This document shows positions 36,626 to 44,303 of a stretch of 64,000 bases of DNA, in pieces (the stretch's first letter is position 1; the number at the start of each line of letters is the position of its first letter). The stretch lies in the NCBI GenBank assembly GCA_934098345.1, contig CAKONX010000001.1, positions 14,254 through 78,253 on the forward strand, in the 5' to 3' direction. This DNA is from an uncultured Bacilli bacterium (lineage in GTDB: Bacteria; Bacillota_I; Bacilli_A; RF39; UBA660). A program made the position numbers and the translations under genes. The notes beneath the pieces were generated by a model, which saw only the letters and a program-made list of their open reading frames with translations, was not told the origin of the DNA and did not search any database.

Positions 36626-37531
36626 ATGAAAATAGTAACTTATGCATCAGTACCAATCTTAGCATTATATCTAGGGTTGTTTTTTTATAAATACAACTCA
36701 TCTTTTAATAAAGAAGAATTTTTTGAAAAACTACCTAAATTAGAGAGTAAGGAAGTAGTACAAGAGGAAACAAAACAAGTTGATGAAACTTTAGAAAATT
36801 ATATTGTTGGTGTAGTTGCTTGCGAAATGCCAGCATCTTATAATGAAGAAGCATTAAAAGCTCAAGCTGTAGCAGCAAGAAGTTTTGCTTATTATAAGAT
36901 GAAAAAAGAAAATTTTAATGAAGATAATTTAGTAACTTCAACTGATCAATGCTATATTAATGATGATGCTATGAAAGAAAAATGGGGAAATACTTATGAT
37001 AAATATAAAACAATTGTAACTAATGTCGTTAAAAATACCGAAGGTATTATTATCAAAAAGAATAATGAATTGTTTAAAACTTATTACTTTTCAACATCAA
37101 ATGGCTATACTGAAAACGGAATGACTGTTTTTAAAAGTAATGATATAACATCAGTTTCTTCACCATGGGATACAGGTACTAGTGGATATAAACGTGATAC
37201 TACATTTACAAAAAAAGAACTAGTAGAAAAATTAGGAGAGTTTACAACAATTGATATACTAAGTAGAAATAAAACTAACCATGTTGAGAAGGTCCATGTT
37301 GGTTCTAAAACATATACTGGTATTGAATTTAGAAAACTATTAGGTTTAAGAAGCACTGATTTTTCAGTTTTTATAGATGGAGATAATATAACTATAACAA
37401 CTTTTGGATATGGCCATGGAGTAGGAATGAGTCAAAGTGGAGCTAATGAACTTGCTAAAATGAGTAAAGACTATAAATATATATTAAGTTATTACTATAA
37501 TACAGATGAATTTGCAAATATTTATGTATAA
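36626..37531 (+). CDS. spoIID: Stage II sporulation protein D (SpoIID)
   Basis: Peptidoglycan lytic transglycosylase that, in Bacillus, works with SpoIIM and SpoIIP to drive engulfment. The 301-aa protein has an N-terminal anchor (about 5-22) and then the SpoIID/LytB domain: LENYIVGVVACEMPASYNEE, which contains the catalytic Glu, KAQAVAARSFA, STDQCY, and the C-terminal GYGHGVGMSQSGANELAKM. All core motifs look intact. Ribosome binding site AGGAGG. It sits upstream of spoIIQ as in Bacillus. Confidence 0.95.
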   Translation: MKIVTYASVPILALYLGLFFYKYNSSFNKEEFFEKLPKLESKEVVQEETKQVDETLENYIVGVVACEMPASYNEEALKAQAVAARSFAYYKMKKENFNEDNLVTSTDQCYINDDAMKEKWGNTYDKYKTIVTNVVKNTEGIIIKKNNELFKTYYFSTSNGYTENGMTVFKSNDITSVSSPWDTGTSGYKRDTTFTKKELVEKLGEFTTIDILSRNKTNHVEKVHVGSKTYTGIEFRKLLGLRSTDFSVFIDGDNITITTFGYGHGVGMSQSGANELAKMSKDYKYILSYYYNTDEFANIYV

Positions 37532-37576
37532 TTTTTAAATATCCGTAAACACTTTCTATTAGGAAGGTGGATAAAG

Positions 37577-38209
37577 ATGAAAAAGAGAAGATTAAAATCT
37601 TGGGTTGTAACTAGTTTATTTGTTTTACTAATTGCTGGATTAGTTGGTATAACTATTGGAGTATCAAAAAGTATTATTAAATCAATGAATGTTGATAATA
37701 ATTCTTATGTACTAAGAGATATTGCTAATTATTACTTACCAGTAAACTCAGAAATAGAAAACTTAATCAAACATCCTTTCAGTGATGAATCTGTTTCTAT
37801 TCATATTAACTTCTATGATAAAGCAAGTGATGAAGAACAAAAACAAAAATCTTTAATTAAATATGAAAGAACATATCTACCAAATACAGGTGTCCTTTAT
37901 GGAAGTGAAAAGTCATTTGATGTCTTAGCTGTATTTGAAGGAGAAGTAATCAACGTAAGTGATGATGAAATGTTTGGAAAAACTATTGAGATTAAACATA
38001 AAAACAACTTAACAAGTAAATATTCAAGTTTATCTAGCACTAATGTTAATGTTGGAGACATGGTTCAAACTGGTGAAGTAATTGGAAAAAGTGGTAATAA
38101 TAAAATAGTTTCAGTTAGTCAAAATATGTTACTATGTGAATTAATATATAATGGTGAGTATGTAAACCCAGAGAAGTATTTCAATACTAAAATTGAAGAG
38201 ATGAATTAA
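37577..38209 (+). CDS. spoIIQ: SpoIIQ-like degenerate M23 (LytM-fold) protein
   Basis: A 210-aa protein with one N-terminal membrane helix (about 11-31) and an extracytoplasmic LytM/M23 domain (about 100-200). The position after spoIID and the topology identify it as SpoIIQ, the forespore half of the SpoIIQ-SpoIIIAH channel. The fold markers VLAVFEGEVINVSDDEMFGKT, IEIKHKNNLTSKY and VNVGDMVQTGEVIGKSG are present. The zinc ligands of active M23 peptidases are not: YSSLS replaces YxHL and MLLCELI replaces HLHFE. It is therefore probably a structural pseudo-peptidase. A cryptic ORF starts at its stop codon. Confidence 0.88.
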   Translation: MKKRRLKSWVVTSLFVLLIAGLVGITIGVSKSIIKSMNVDNNSYVLRDIANYYLPVNSEIENLIKHPFSDESVSIHINFYDKASDEEQKQKSLIKYERTYLPNTGVLYGSEKSFDVLAVFEGEVINVSDDEMFGKTIEIKHKNNLTSKYSSLSSTNVNVGDMVQTGEVIGKSGNNKIVSVSQNMLLCELIYNGEYVNPEKYFNTKIEEMN

Positions 38210-38720
38210 TATAAAAAATATATATGTTAAATTAACTGATAAATACATATATACATACTCCGATAAATTAAAAAAATATGATTCTAAATATATAAAACAT
38301 GGAACTGTTGATGACGTATTCAAACTAATAGATTATTTAAATAAAATTCTAGAAAAAAATATTTTTAAAATTAAATATACTTTTATTCTAGATACTCTTC
38401 TTTCCAACAGTGATCTTTTTACTTTTAAATATGTATTTGAATCAATGGGATTAATTAACTATAAGATAATAAATGACTTAGATATAATAAAAAAACATGT
38501 AACTGATGATAATATAGTAATAATGAATTGGTCTAGTTCAATAAACTATTGTTATAAAAATAATAATGAAATAGTAGTTAATAAATATAACACTAATATA
38601 ATAAATAGTTTAGATAAAAAATATATTTTAACTATAGGTGATACTGATATTTCAAATAAAATAAAAAAACCCATATATAAATATGAGTTTGATGAAAAGG
38701 TAATATTTAATTATTTATAA
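38205..38720 (+). CDS. Cryptic ORF with ATT start, possible degenerate MreB/Mbl-like protein
   Basis: An open frame of 171 codons from ATT (38205), overlapping the spoIIQ stop, to 38720. No ATG occurs before codon 81, where a conventional call (38445) would cut off the conserved-looking first half. GAAGAGATG just upstream can serve as ribosome binding site. The reading begins I-N-I-K-N-I-Y-V-K-L and shows alternating helices and strands. VDDVFKLIDYLNKIL, a TFILDTLLSNSDLF strand-turn and the later IVIMNWSSSINY line up loosely with MreB (helix, strand, phosphate-2 loop), but the glycines of DIGGGT are absent. Bacillus has mbl at this site. A PilM/FtsA relative or a decaying gene are alternatives. 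Confidence 0.4.
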   Translation: MNIKNIYVKLTDKYIYTYSDKLKKYDSKYIKHGTVDDVFKLIDYLNKILEKNIFKIKYTFILDTLLSNSDLFTFKYVFESMGLINYKIINDLDIIKKHVTDDNIVIMNWSSSINYCYKNNNEIVVNKYNTNIINSLDKKYILTIGDTDISNKIKKPIYKYEFDEKVIFNYL

Positions 38721-38754
38721 ATATTATCTTTTTTTTGATATAATAATTATAAAC

Positions 38755-38852
38755 AAAAAAAACGAAGCAGTCCCCCTGAGAACTGCTTCAAAGAATAAAA
38801 AGGGGTTGGCTAGTGTGATACTAGCACCAATTCGCCTGTAAGTGAATTGGTA
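38755..38852 (-). ncRNA. Candidate small RNA upstream of recG (undescribed)
   Basis: A minus-strand transcript unit with its own promoter and terminator. Hairpin 1 is CCAATTC/GAATTGG, hairpin 2 GCTAGT/ACTAGC. An unpaired CAACCCCTTTT linker follows, and the terminator is GAAGCAGT/ACTGCTTC followed by eight T after one G. The terminator loop contains GGGGG, which can pair with the CCCC of the linker to form a pseudoknot. Length is about 100 nt. It has no plausible ORF. It does not match SRP RNA, 6S, tmRNA or RNase P by eye. It is divergent from recG and convergent with the cryptic ORF. Confidence 0.75.
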
Positions 38853-38858
38853 CTACAT

Positions 38859-38887
38859 ATACTAATCGATTTGCCTATTTTTGTCAA
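38859..38887 (-). promoter_or_regulatory. Promoter of the recG-side small RNA
   Basis: On the minus strand a perfect TTGACA (38882-38887) and TAGTAT (38859-38864) are 17 bases apart. The start would be about 38852, directly before the first hairpin. Confidence 0.78.
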
Positions 38888-38928
38888 CACTTTTTTGACT
38901 TTTATTTGAAATTTTTATGGAGGAATAT

Positions 38929-40914
38929 ATGGAACTAGAAAACGTAAAAGGAATTGGTCCAAAAACAAAAGAATTATTAAATAAAATTAATATATATTCT
39001 GTAGATGAACTAGTTAGGTATTATCCATATCGTTATAATATTTATAGTCCAGAAAACATACTTAATCATGAAGATGAACAAATATGTATTACTGGAATGA
39101 TAGAAGGAGTACCAAAACTTAGTTACATTAAAAGAAACTTAAATAAAATTAGTTTTACATTTCTAACAAATAATATAAGATGCAATGTTGTTATATTTAA
39201 TCGTGCTTTTATAAATAGATATTTAACAGTTGGTAAATATATTACATTAGTTGGAAAATATAAAAAGGATAAAAACCAATTTATAGCAAGTGATATTAAA
39301 CTTAAACCTATATATAAAACTGAAGTAGAACCTGTATATCATTTAGTTAATGGTCTTAAAACTTCAACATTAGAAAGTAGTATTAAATCTATATTAGAAA
39401 GCAATATTGAAATAAATGAAATAGTACCTGATTTTATAAATGATATGTATGGATTTATTAAAAGTAAAGATGCTATAAAAGAAATACATTTTCCAACAAG
39501 TTTAGAAGAAACAAAAAAAGCTAATTTAAAATTAAAATATGAAGAGTTATTTGAATTTTTGTTTAAAATAAATATTATAAAATATAGAAATCAATTGTTT
39601 AATGATTATGTAATTAAACACGTTGATGAATCTATGATTGATTCAATAAAGAAACAAATACCTTATAGTTTAACAGGAGATCAAGAAACAACTCTAAATG
39701 AAATTATAGATGACTTTAATAGTTTTAAAAGAATGAATAGACTTATAATGGGAGATGTTGGATGTGGTAAAACTATAGTTGCTTTTATTGCTGTTATGTT
39801 AAATTATAAATGTGGTTATCAGAGTGCAATACTTGCTCCAACTGAAGTATTAGCAAGTCAACATTATGAAAACTTTATAAGTTTATTTCCCGATATTAGA
39901 GTTGAATTTCTTGTAGGAAGTAAAACTAAAAAGCAAAAAGAAGTAATCAAAGAAAAATTAAAAAATGGAGAAGTAGATGTTTTAATTGGAACACATGCAA
40001 TGCTTGAAGATGATGTTGAATTTAAAAATATTGGTTTAGTAGTAACAGATGAACAACATCGTTTTGGAGTTAATCAAAGAAAGAGTTTACAAAATAAAGG
40101 TGAATTTGTTGATGTTCTTTATTTATCAGCAACACCCATACCAAGAACATACGCTTTAACAATTTATGGTGATATGGATATTTCCATTATTAAAGAGAAA
40201 CCAGCTGGAAGAAAAGATATAGTTACTAAATTATTAAAGTTTAGTGAAATGGAAACTGTTTTAAAAACAATTAAAGAAGAAATTGATAATCATCATCAAG
40301 TTTATGTCGTAGCTCCTTTAATAGAGGAAAGTGAATCTGATTTAAATGATGTAAATACTATATATGAACTTATTAGTAAAAATATAAGAGATATAAAAAT
40401 AGATATATTACATGGTAAGATGAAAAATGTTGATAAAGACAGAGTTATCAACAATTTTAAAGAAGGAAAATTAGATTTAATTATATCTACAACTGTAATA
40501 GAAGTAGGAGTAGATGTCAAAAATGCAACATTAATGGTTATATTTAATGCAGAACGTTTTGGACTTGCAACTCTACACCAATTAAGAGGAAGAGTTGGAA
40601 GAAATAGCTTAGATTCAAAATGTATTTTAATAAGTGATCAAGAAAAAGAAAGATTACATGTATTGGAAGAAAGCAATGATGGATTCTATGTTTCTGAAAT
40701 GGACTTTAAAATGCGTGGAAGTGGAGATTTATTTGGAATAAGACAAAGTGGAGATATGATATTTAAAATTGCAGATTTAAAGAAAGATTATAAAATACTT
40801 TTACAATGTAAAAAGGATGTTGATAAATTTATTCTAGATAATATTGAAAATAGTTTTAGAAATTACTCGTATTATAATGCTATATTAGAAAGCTTAATGA
40901 ATAATAACGATTAG
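38929..40914 (+). CDS. recG: ATP-dependent DNA helicase RecG
   Basis: Branch-migration helicase that regresses stalled forks and resolves recombination intermediates. The 661-aa protein has the N-terminal wedge (OB) domain, Walker A MGDVGCGKT, DEQHRFG (DExH box), SATPIPRT, and LRGRVGRN (motif VI), then the RecG C-terminal FKMRGSGDLFG hook. I choose ATG 38929 because GGAGG stands 5 bases ahead; the ATG at 38917 overlaps that site. The HMA-like gene follows after 8 bases. Confidence 0.96.
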   Translation: MELENVKGIGPKTKELLNKINIYSVDELVRYYPYRYNIYSPENILNHEDEQICITGMIEGVPKLSYIKRNLNKISFTFLTNNIRCNVVIFNRAFINRYLTVGKYITLVGKYKKDKNQFIASDIKLKPIYKTEVEPVYHLVNGLKTSTLESSIKSILESNIEINEIVPDFINDMYGFIKSKDAIKEIHFPTSLEETKKANLKLKYEELFEFLFKINIIKYRNQLFNDYVIKHVDESMIDSIKKQIPYSLTGDQETTLNEIIDDFNSFKRMNRLIMGDVGCGKTIVAFIAVMLNYKCGYQSAILAPTEVLASQHYENFISLFPDIRVEFLVGSKTKKQKEVIKEKLKNGEVDVLIGTHAMLEDDVEFKNIGLVVTDEQHRFGVNQRKSLQNKGEFVDVLYLSATPIPRTYALTIYGDMDISIIKEKPAGRKDIVTKLLKFSEMETVLKTIKEEIDNHHQVYVVAPLIEESESDLNDVNTIYELISKNIRDIKIDILHGKMKNVDKDRVINNFKEGKLDLIISTTVIEVGVDVKNATLMVIFNAERFGLATLHQLRGRVGRNSLDSKCILISDQEKERLHVLEESNDGFYVSEMDFKMRGSGDLFGIRQSGDMIFKIADLKKDYKILLQCKKDVDKFILDNIENSFRNYSYYNAILESLMNNND

Positions 40915-40922
40915 GAGGATTT

Positions 40923-41360
40923 ATGAAAAAATTTGAAATATTAATAGATACATATGAAGGTAAAATAGATGAATTCTTATTAAGCCTTGATGGAATAAAA
41001 GAAGTTCATATAAAAGAAGATAAATGGAAAACTGACATTAATATATTATATAACGATAAAAATATATCAATTATTGATATAAAAGATAAACTTATAGAAT
41101 ATGTAGATGCAGTAAACGTACCTTCTATACTATCATTTAACAAATTTGAAGAAAAAAATATTAATAAAGAAATATTTTTAGGTGATGGGTGTTGTGAATA
41201 TTGTATGAATGGAACAATAGAAGAACTACTGGAAATAGATGGAATAAATTCAGCATCATATGAAGATGGTAGAGACTTTTTCAATGTAACATTAAAATTA
41301 AGTTATAATCCAGATAAAATAAACAATGAAAAATTAGAACAAATAATAAAAGAACTATAA
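40923..41360 (+). CDS. HMA-like tandem ferredoxin-fold protein
   Basis: A 145-aa protein that appears to consist of two beta-alpha-beta-beta-alpha-beta units. The second (about 86-145) has CxxC (C91-E-Y-C94, with an extra C90) followed by GTIEELLEIDGINSASY, close to the heavy-metal-associated domain pattern GMxCxxCxxxIExxLxxxxGV. The first unit (1-75) has the same layout (IDEFLLSLDGIKEVHI) but no cysteines. It could bind or sense a soft metal, or be a structural relative without metal. It is coupled to recG (8-base gap), which does not explain its role. Confidence 0.55.
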   Translation: MKKFEILIDTYEGKIDEFLLSLDGIKEVHIKEDKWKTDINILYNDKNISIIDIKDKLIEYVDAVNVPSILSFNKFEEKNINKEIFLGDGCCEYCMNGTIEELLEIDGINSASYEDGRDFFNVTLKLSYNPDKINNEKLEQIIKEL

Positions 41361-41361
41361 G

Positions 41362-41421
41362 TGTCAATATTTAAAATTTGTATTCAAATATATTGACAGA
41401 ATTTTAAAATTTGTATATCAT
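41362..41421 (+). promoter_or_regulatory. Duplicated promoter/operator of the second small RNA
   Basis: TTGACA (41393-41398) and TATCAT (41416-41421) are 17 bases apart. A 13-bp direct repeat TTAAAATTTGTAT occurs at 41371-41383 and 41404-41416, with a 33-bp period (about three helical turns). TGTCAATAT (41362-41370) and ATATTGACA (41390-41398) form an inverted repeat that overlaps the -35 element. This looks like a promoter with a regulator site. Confidence 0.7.
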
Positions 41422-41426
41422 TATAT

Positions 41427-41532
41427 GTAGCATGATAGACTTCCTATCATGCCCGATATATCTAACGATTATTAACAATGTTAGTATATCAACCAAAACC
41501 CCCTGGCCATCCTTTATGGATGGCGTTTTTTT
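41427..41532 (+). ncRNA. Candidate small RNA between the HMA-like gene and the methylase (undescribed)
   Basis: A plus-strand unit of about 105 nt. Hairpin 1 is GCATGATAG/CTATCATGC with loop ACTTC. Hairpin 2 is GATATA-CTAAC/GTTAG-TATATC. An unpaired CAACCAAAACCCCCTG linker follows, then terminator GCCATCC/GGATGGC with loop TTTAT and seven T. It has no ribosome binding site or ORF. The arrangement (two hairpins, a C-rich unpaired stretch, a terminator) mirrors the small RNA at 38755-38852 although the sequences differ. It lies at the left edge of the defence island. Confidence 0.75.
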
Positions 41533-41651
41533 ATGCATATAAGTCTCATTATATATCTGACATTCTTTCATAATTAGAAAAAGATATATTTATATAGCGT
41601 ATAATCGCGATTTATATGATATAATTAATAATGTATACAGGAGGTTTATAT

Positions 41652-42764
41652 ATGGCATATAGAAAGTCTTTTATTAAGTGGGCAGGAGGAAAAGAAAAAG
41701 AGCTTCCAATTATATTAAATAATTTACCTAAAAAAATTGACAGATATATAGAACCTTTTGTTGGCGGAGGAGCAGTATATTTTAATATAAATAAATCAAA
41801 GTCAATTATCAATGATAAATCAACTGAATTAATACTTTTATATAAAATGATTAAATCTAAAAATAAATTTTTTGTTAAAAGCATTAACGAAATAAATAAT
41901 AATTGGTTAGACCTTGAAAATATTGTTATTAGTAATTCGTCAGAACTTATAAATATATATGACGATTATAAAAATGATAAGAATACTTTAGATGAATTAA
42001 TTGATCTATTTATGTCTAATCATAAAAAAGAAATAGCAAAATTGTTGAAAGATGATATTGATATAAATTTATATAATTTTGAAATTGAAATTAAGAAAAA
42101 TTTAAAATCAAAATTAAGCAGAATGCTTAAAATAGAGAACATAAGGAATGAGATGTCTGAAGAAGATATAATGAGTAATATTGAAACCGCATTTAAAAGT
42201 GCATACTATATGTATTTTAGATATTTATACAACAATAGAAAAAAGTTAAAACTAAGTGATCCATTTTTTGCAGCCGTATTTTATTTTATTAGAGATTATT
42301 GTTATGCGTCTATGTTTAGATATAATTCCATTGGTGAATTCAATGTCCCTTATGGTGGCATAAGCTATAATAGAAAAAACTTTAAGAAGAAAATTAAATA
42401 TATTACATCGGAAGACTTAAGTGAATACATGAAAGAAACAGAAATTTATAATATGGATTTTGAAGACTTTTGTAAATCTATAGAACTAAATGAAAATGAC
42501 TTTATGTTTTTAGATCCTCCTTATGATACAGAGTTTTCTACTTATGCAAAAAATGATTTTGATAAAGCTGATCAAATAAGATTAGCTAACTTTCTGAAAA
42601 ATACCAAAGCAAAATTCATGTTAATAATAAAAAATACTGATTTTATTTATAATCTATACAAAGATAAAGGATTTAATATTAACTCATTTGACAAAAAGTA
42701 TTTAGTAAGTTTCATGAATAGAAATGATAAAAATGTTGAACATTTGATAATTACAAACTATTAA
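41652..42764 (+). CDS. D12-class adenine-specific DNA methyltransferase (Dam type)
   Basis: N6-adenine DNA methyltransferase of 370 aa. It has the N-terminal FIKWAGGKE, which begins the SAM region, motif [10 protein letters not shown] (34-42), and catalytic motif IV DPPY (288-291) in [26 protein letters not shown] is the family's mid-region strand. A helical insert of about 100 residues (100-200) is where the target recognition domain should lie, so the recognised site is not predictable. Start ATG 41652 follows AGGAGG; an earlier in-frame ATG at 41631 overlaps that site. It pairs with the following nuclease-type gene, 17 bases downstream. Confidence 0.93.
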   Translation: MAYRKSFIKWAGGKEKELPIILNNLPKKIDRYIEPFVGGGAVYFNINKSKSIINDKSTELILLYKMIKSKNKFFVKSINEINNNWLDLENIVISNSSELINIYDDYKNDKNTLDELIDLFMSNHKKEIAKLLKDDIDINLYNFEIEIKKNLKSKLSRMLKIENIRNEMSEEDIMSNIETAFKSAYYMYFRYLYNNRKKLKLSDPFFAAVFYFIRDYCYASMFRYNSIGEFNVPYGGISYNRKNFKKKIKYITSEDLSEYMKETEIYNMDFEDFCKSIELNENDFMFLDPPYDTEFSTYAKNDFDKADQIRLANFLKNTKAKFMLIIKNTDFIYNLYKDKGFNINSFDKKYLVSFMNRNDKNVEHLIITNY

Positions 42765-42781
42765 TAATTAGGAGGTAAACG

Positions 42782-43936
42782 ATGAATGATAAAAACTCTA
42801 TAAAAAGTACAATTGTTATAGCAATAAATAATATACTATCTTCGAGGAAAGGATCCAAATATGCTGACATTCAAGAAATTTATAAAGAGGTAGCTTTATT
42901 AAAAGGTGTTGAAATAAGTGAATCTTTAAAAGCGCAAGTACGTGGCAGACTACAAGAACATTGCTCACAGTATAAAAACTATACTGGACCAGATGATTTG
43001 TTTGAAACGAAGGCAATTAATTCTGGATGTTGGAAAAATAAAATTACAGGTGAGAAGAGTATAAGAAAGCATATTATATCATTAGTTAACGAGTTTCCAG
43101 GAATCGATATTACTCAATTAAAAGAATATATATTAACATCAATGAAGGATGAACTTACTGAGGCCGATAAAATAGAAAGCAAAACGAGACCTGGAGAAAT
43201 GAAGGTAGAACAAATAATAAGAAATCTCGTTTCTCATAGAGATAGTTATAAAGATGTTATTGAATTTAAAAAAGAAAATGAAATCACAAGACTTTATCCT
43301 AAACATGTAGAGGCAGGAGATGATGAAGATACTTTAGTTTCAATAGATGATGAAGTAATTGAAAAGGTATTAAATAAAGAAGAAGAAAAGCCAATTATTG
43401 ATCAAGAAGAAACTAAACTATTAACATTAGTTGAAATACCTAATAAAAAAAGTAAAAATAATCTTTCAAAAAAAACATATATTAGAAAAAGTGATTTTGA
43501 AAGAAAACTACAAGAATATAATAAAAAAATGGATAACGGATATGTTGCAGAGGGATTAGCATATCAACATGAAATAGATAAACTAGTCTCAATGGGTAGA
43601 AAAGATCTGGCTGAAAAAGTAAGATGGGTATCCAGAGATGATGGCGATGGATATGGTTATGATATTCAATCTTTTGATACTATTAATGGTGAAGATAAGA
43701 TAATATACATAGAAGTCAAAAGTACATCAGATAGTATTAGTTCGGATTTTGAAATGTCGGCAAATGAAATTAAATTTGCTGAGGAACATATAGATGAATT
43801 TAAAATTTATAGAGTATATAAGAATAAAAATGTTGCAAATTTTTATATAATAGAATCTGGAAACGACTTAAAAAATGATTTTGAGATTGAACCGACGAAA
43901 TTTAAAGTTTCTATTAAACCAATAGAGAAAGAGTGA
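42782..43936 (+). CDS. DUF3883-domain protein with PD-(D/E)XK-type nuclease motif
   Basis: A 384-aa protein. The C-terminal domain (about 240-384) matches DUF3883 (NOV C-terminal): YVAEGLAYQHEIDKL, a VRWVSRDDGDGYGYDI strand, then IEVKSTS. D294 and E311-V-K313 form a PD-(D/E)XK-like active site. The N-terminal half looks like two winged-helix units (about 8-80 and 95-150), suited to DNA binding, joined by an acidic linker. It is probably the restriction partner of the upstream adenine methylase. No helicase or ATPase domain is in this protein. It ends in TGA and is followed by a strong bidirectional hairpin. Confidence 0.8.
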   Translation: MNDKNSIKSTIVIAINNILSSRKGSKYADIQEIYKEVALLKGVEISESLKAQVRGRLQEHCSQYKNYTGPDDLFETKAINSGCWKNKITGEKSIRKHIISLVNEFPGIDITQLKEYILTSMKDELTEADKIESKTRPGEMKVEQIIRNLVSHRDSYKDVIEFKKENEITRLYPKHVEAGDDEDTLVSIDDEVIEKVLNKEEEKPIIDQEETKLLTLVEIPNKKSKNNLSKKTYIRKSDFERKLQEYNKKMDNGYVAEGLAYQHEIDKLVSMGRKDLAEKVRWVSRDDGDGYGYDIQSFDTINGEDKIIYIEVKSTSDSISSDFEMSANEIKFAEEHIDEFKIYRVYKNKNVANFYIIESGNDLKNDFEIEPTKFKVSIKPIEKE

Positions 43937-43946
43937 GTAATCGCTC

Positions 43947-43987
43947 TTTTTTATTTACTATATTTTGAGAATATAGTAAATAAAAAA
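43947..43987. terminator. Bidirectional hairpin between the two island units
   Basis: Two 18-base arms (43947-43964 and 43970-43987), perfectly complementary and bounded by six T and six A, surround loop TTGAG. It would terminate transcription in either direction and separates the methylase-nuclease unit from the ATPase unit. Confidence 0.85.
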
Positions 43988-44007
43988 GAAACTACATAGT
44001 TAAAATA

Positions 44008-44036
44008 TTGACAATATATTGTCCATATAGTAATAT
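44008..44036 (+). promoter_or_regulatory. Promoter with palindromic operator for the ATPase unit
   Basis: TTGACA (44008-44013) and TAATAT (44031-44036) stand 17 bases apart. The 14-bp perfect palindrome GACAATATATTGTC (44010-44023) overlaps the -35 element, so a dimeric DNA-binding protein would block the promoter. The regulator is not evident in the window. Confidence 0.75.
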
Positions 44037-44069
44037 ATATGCTATATTTAAAACGAAAGAGGTATAATT

Positions 44070-44291
44070 ATGGAAAATGAAAAAGTAAAAGAGGAAAGAT
44101 TTGTTAGAATCGCTGAAAAAAGAACAAACGTTATTTTAGATACACTTAGGTTGCTAGGAAATTGTTCTAATACTAATAATTACAAATATAGTGATCAACA
44201 AGTAAAAAAAATATTTAGTGCAATAGAGCAAGAATTAAAAAATACAAAGATTAAATTTGATAAAAAGGAAGAAAAGTTTACTTTAAAATAA
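44070..44291 (+). CDS. Small helical protein, first gene of the ATPase unit
   Basis: A 73-aa, highly charged protein of two or three predicted helices. The stretch EKRTNVILDTLRLLGNCSN, followed by KYSDQQVKKIFSAIEQELKNTK, is a pattern I associate with a widespread family of small proteins in mobile and defence loci, but I know no function for it. No clear helix-turn-helix is visible. It has a GAAAGAGG ribosome binding site and precedes the GHKL ATPase by 12 bases. It could be an accessory subunit, an inhibitor or the autorepressor of the palindromic operator. Confidence 0.65.
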   Translation: MENEKVKEERFVRIAEKRTNVILDTLRLLGNCSNTNNYKYSDQQVKKIFSAIEQELKNTKIKFDKKEEKFTLK

Positions 44292-44303
44292 GGCGGTATA
44301 AAT

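Noticed and set aside
41469..41477. TTATTAACA in the candidate small RNA, considered as a distant DnaA box
   Set aside because: It is a single copy lying in a hairpin loop; the 9-mer is AT-rich enough to occur by chance.
42816..43016. Minus-strand ORF inside the DUF3883 gene, considered as a possible toxin or antitoxin
   Set aside because: No ribosome binding site or promoter is seen, and its codons mirror the well-supported plus-strand frame.
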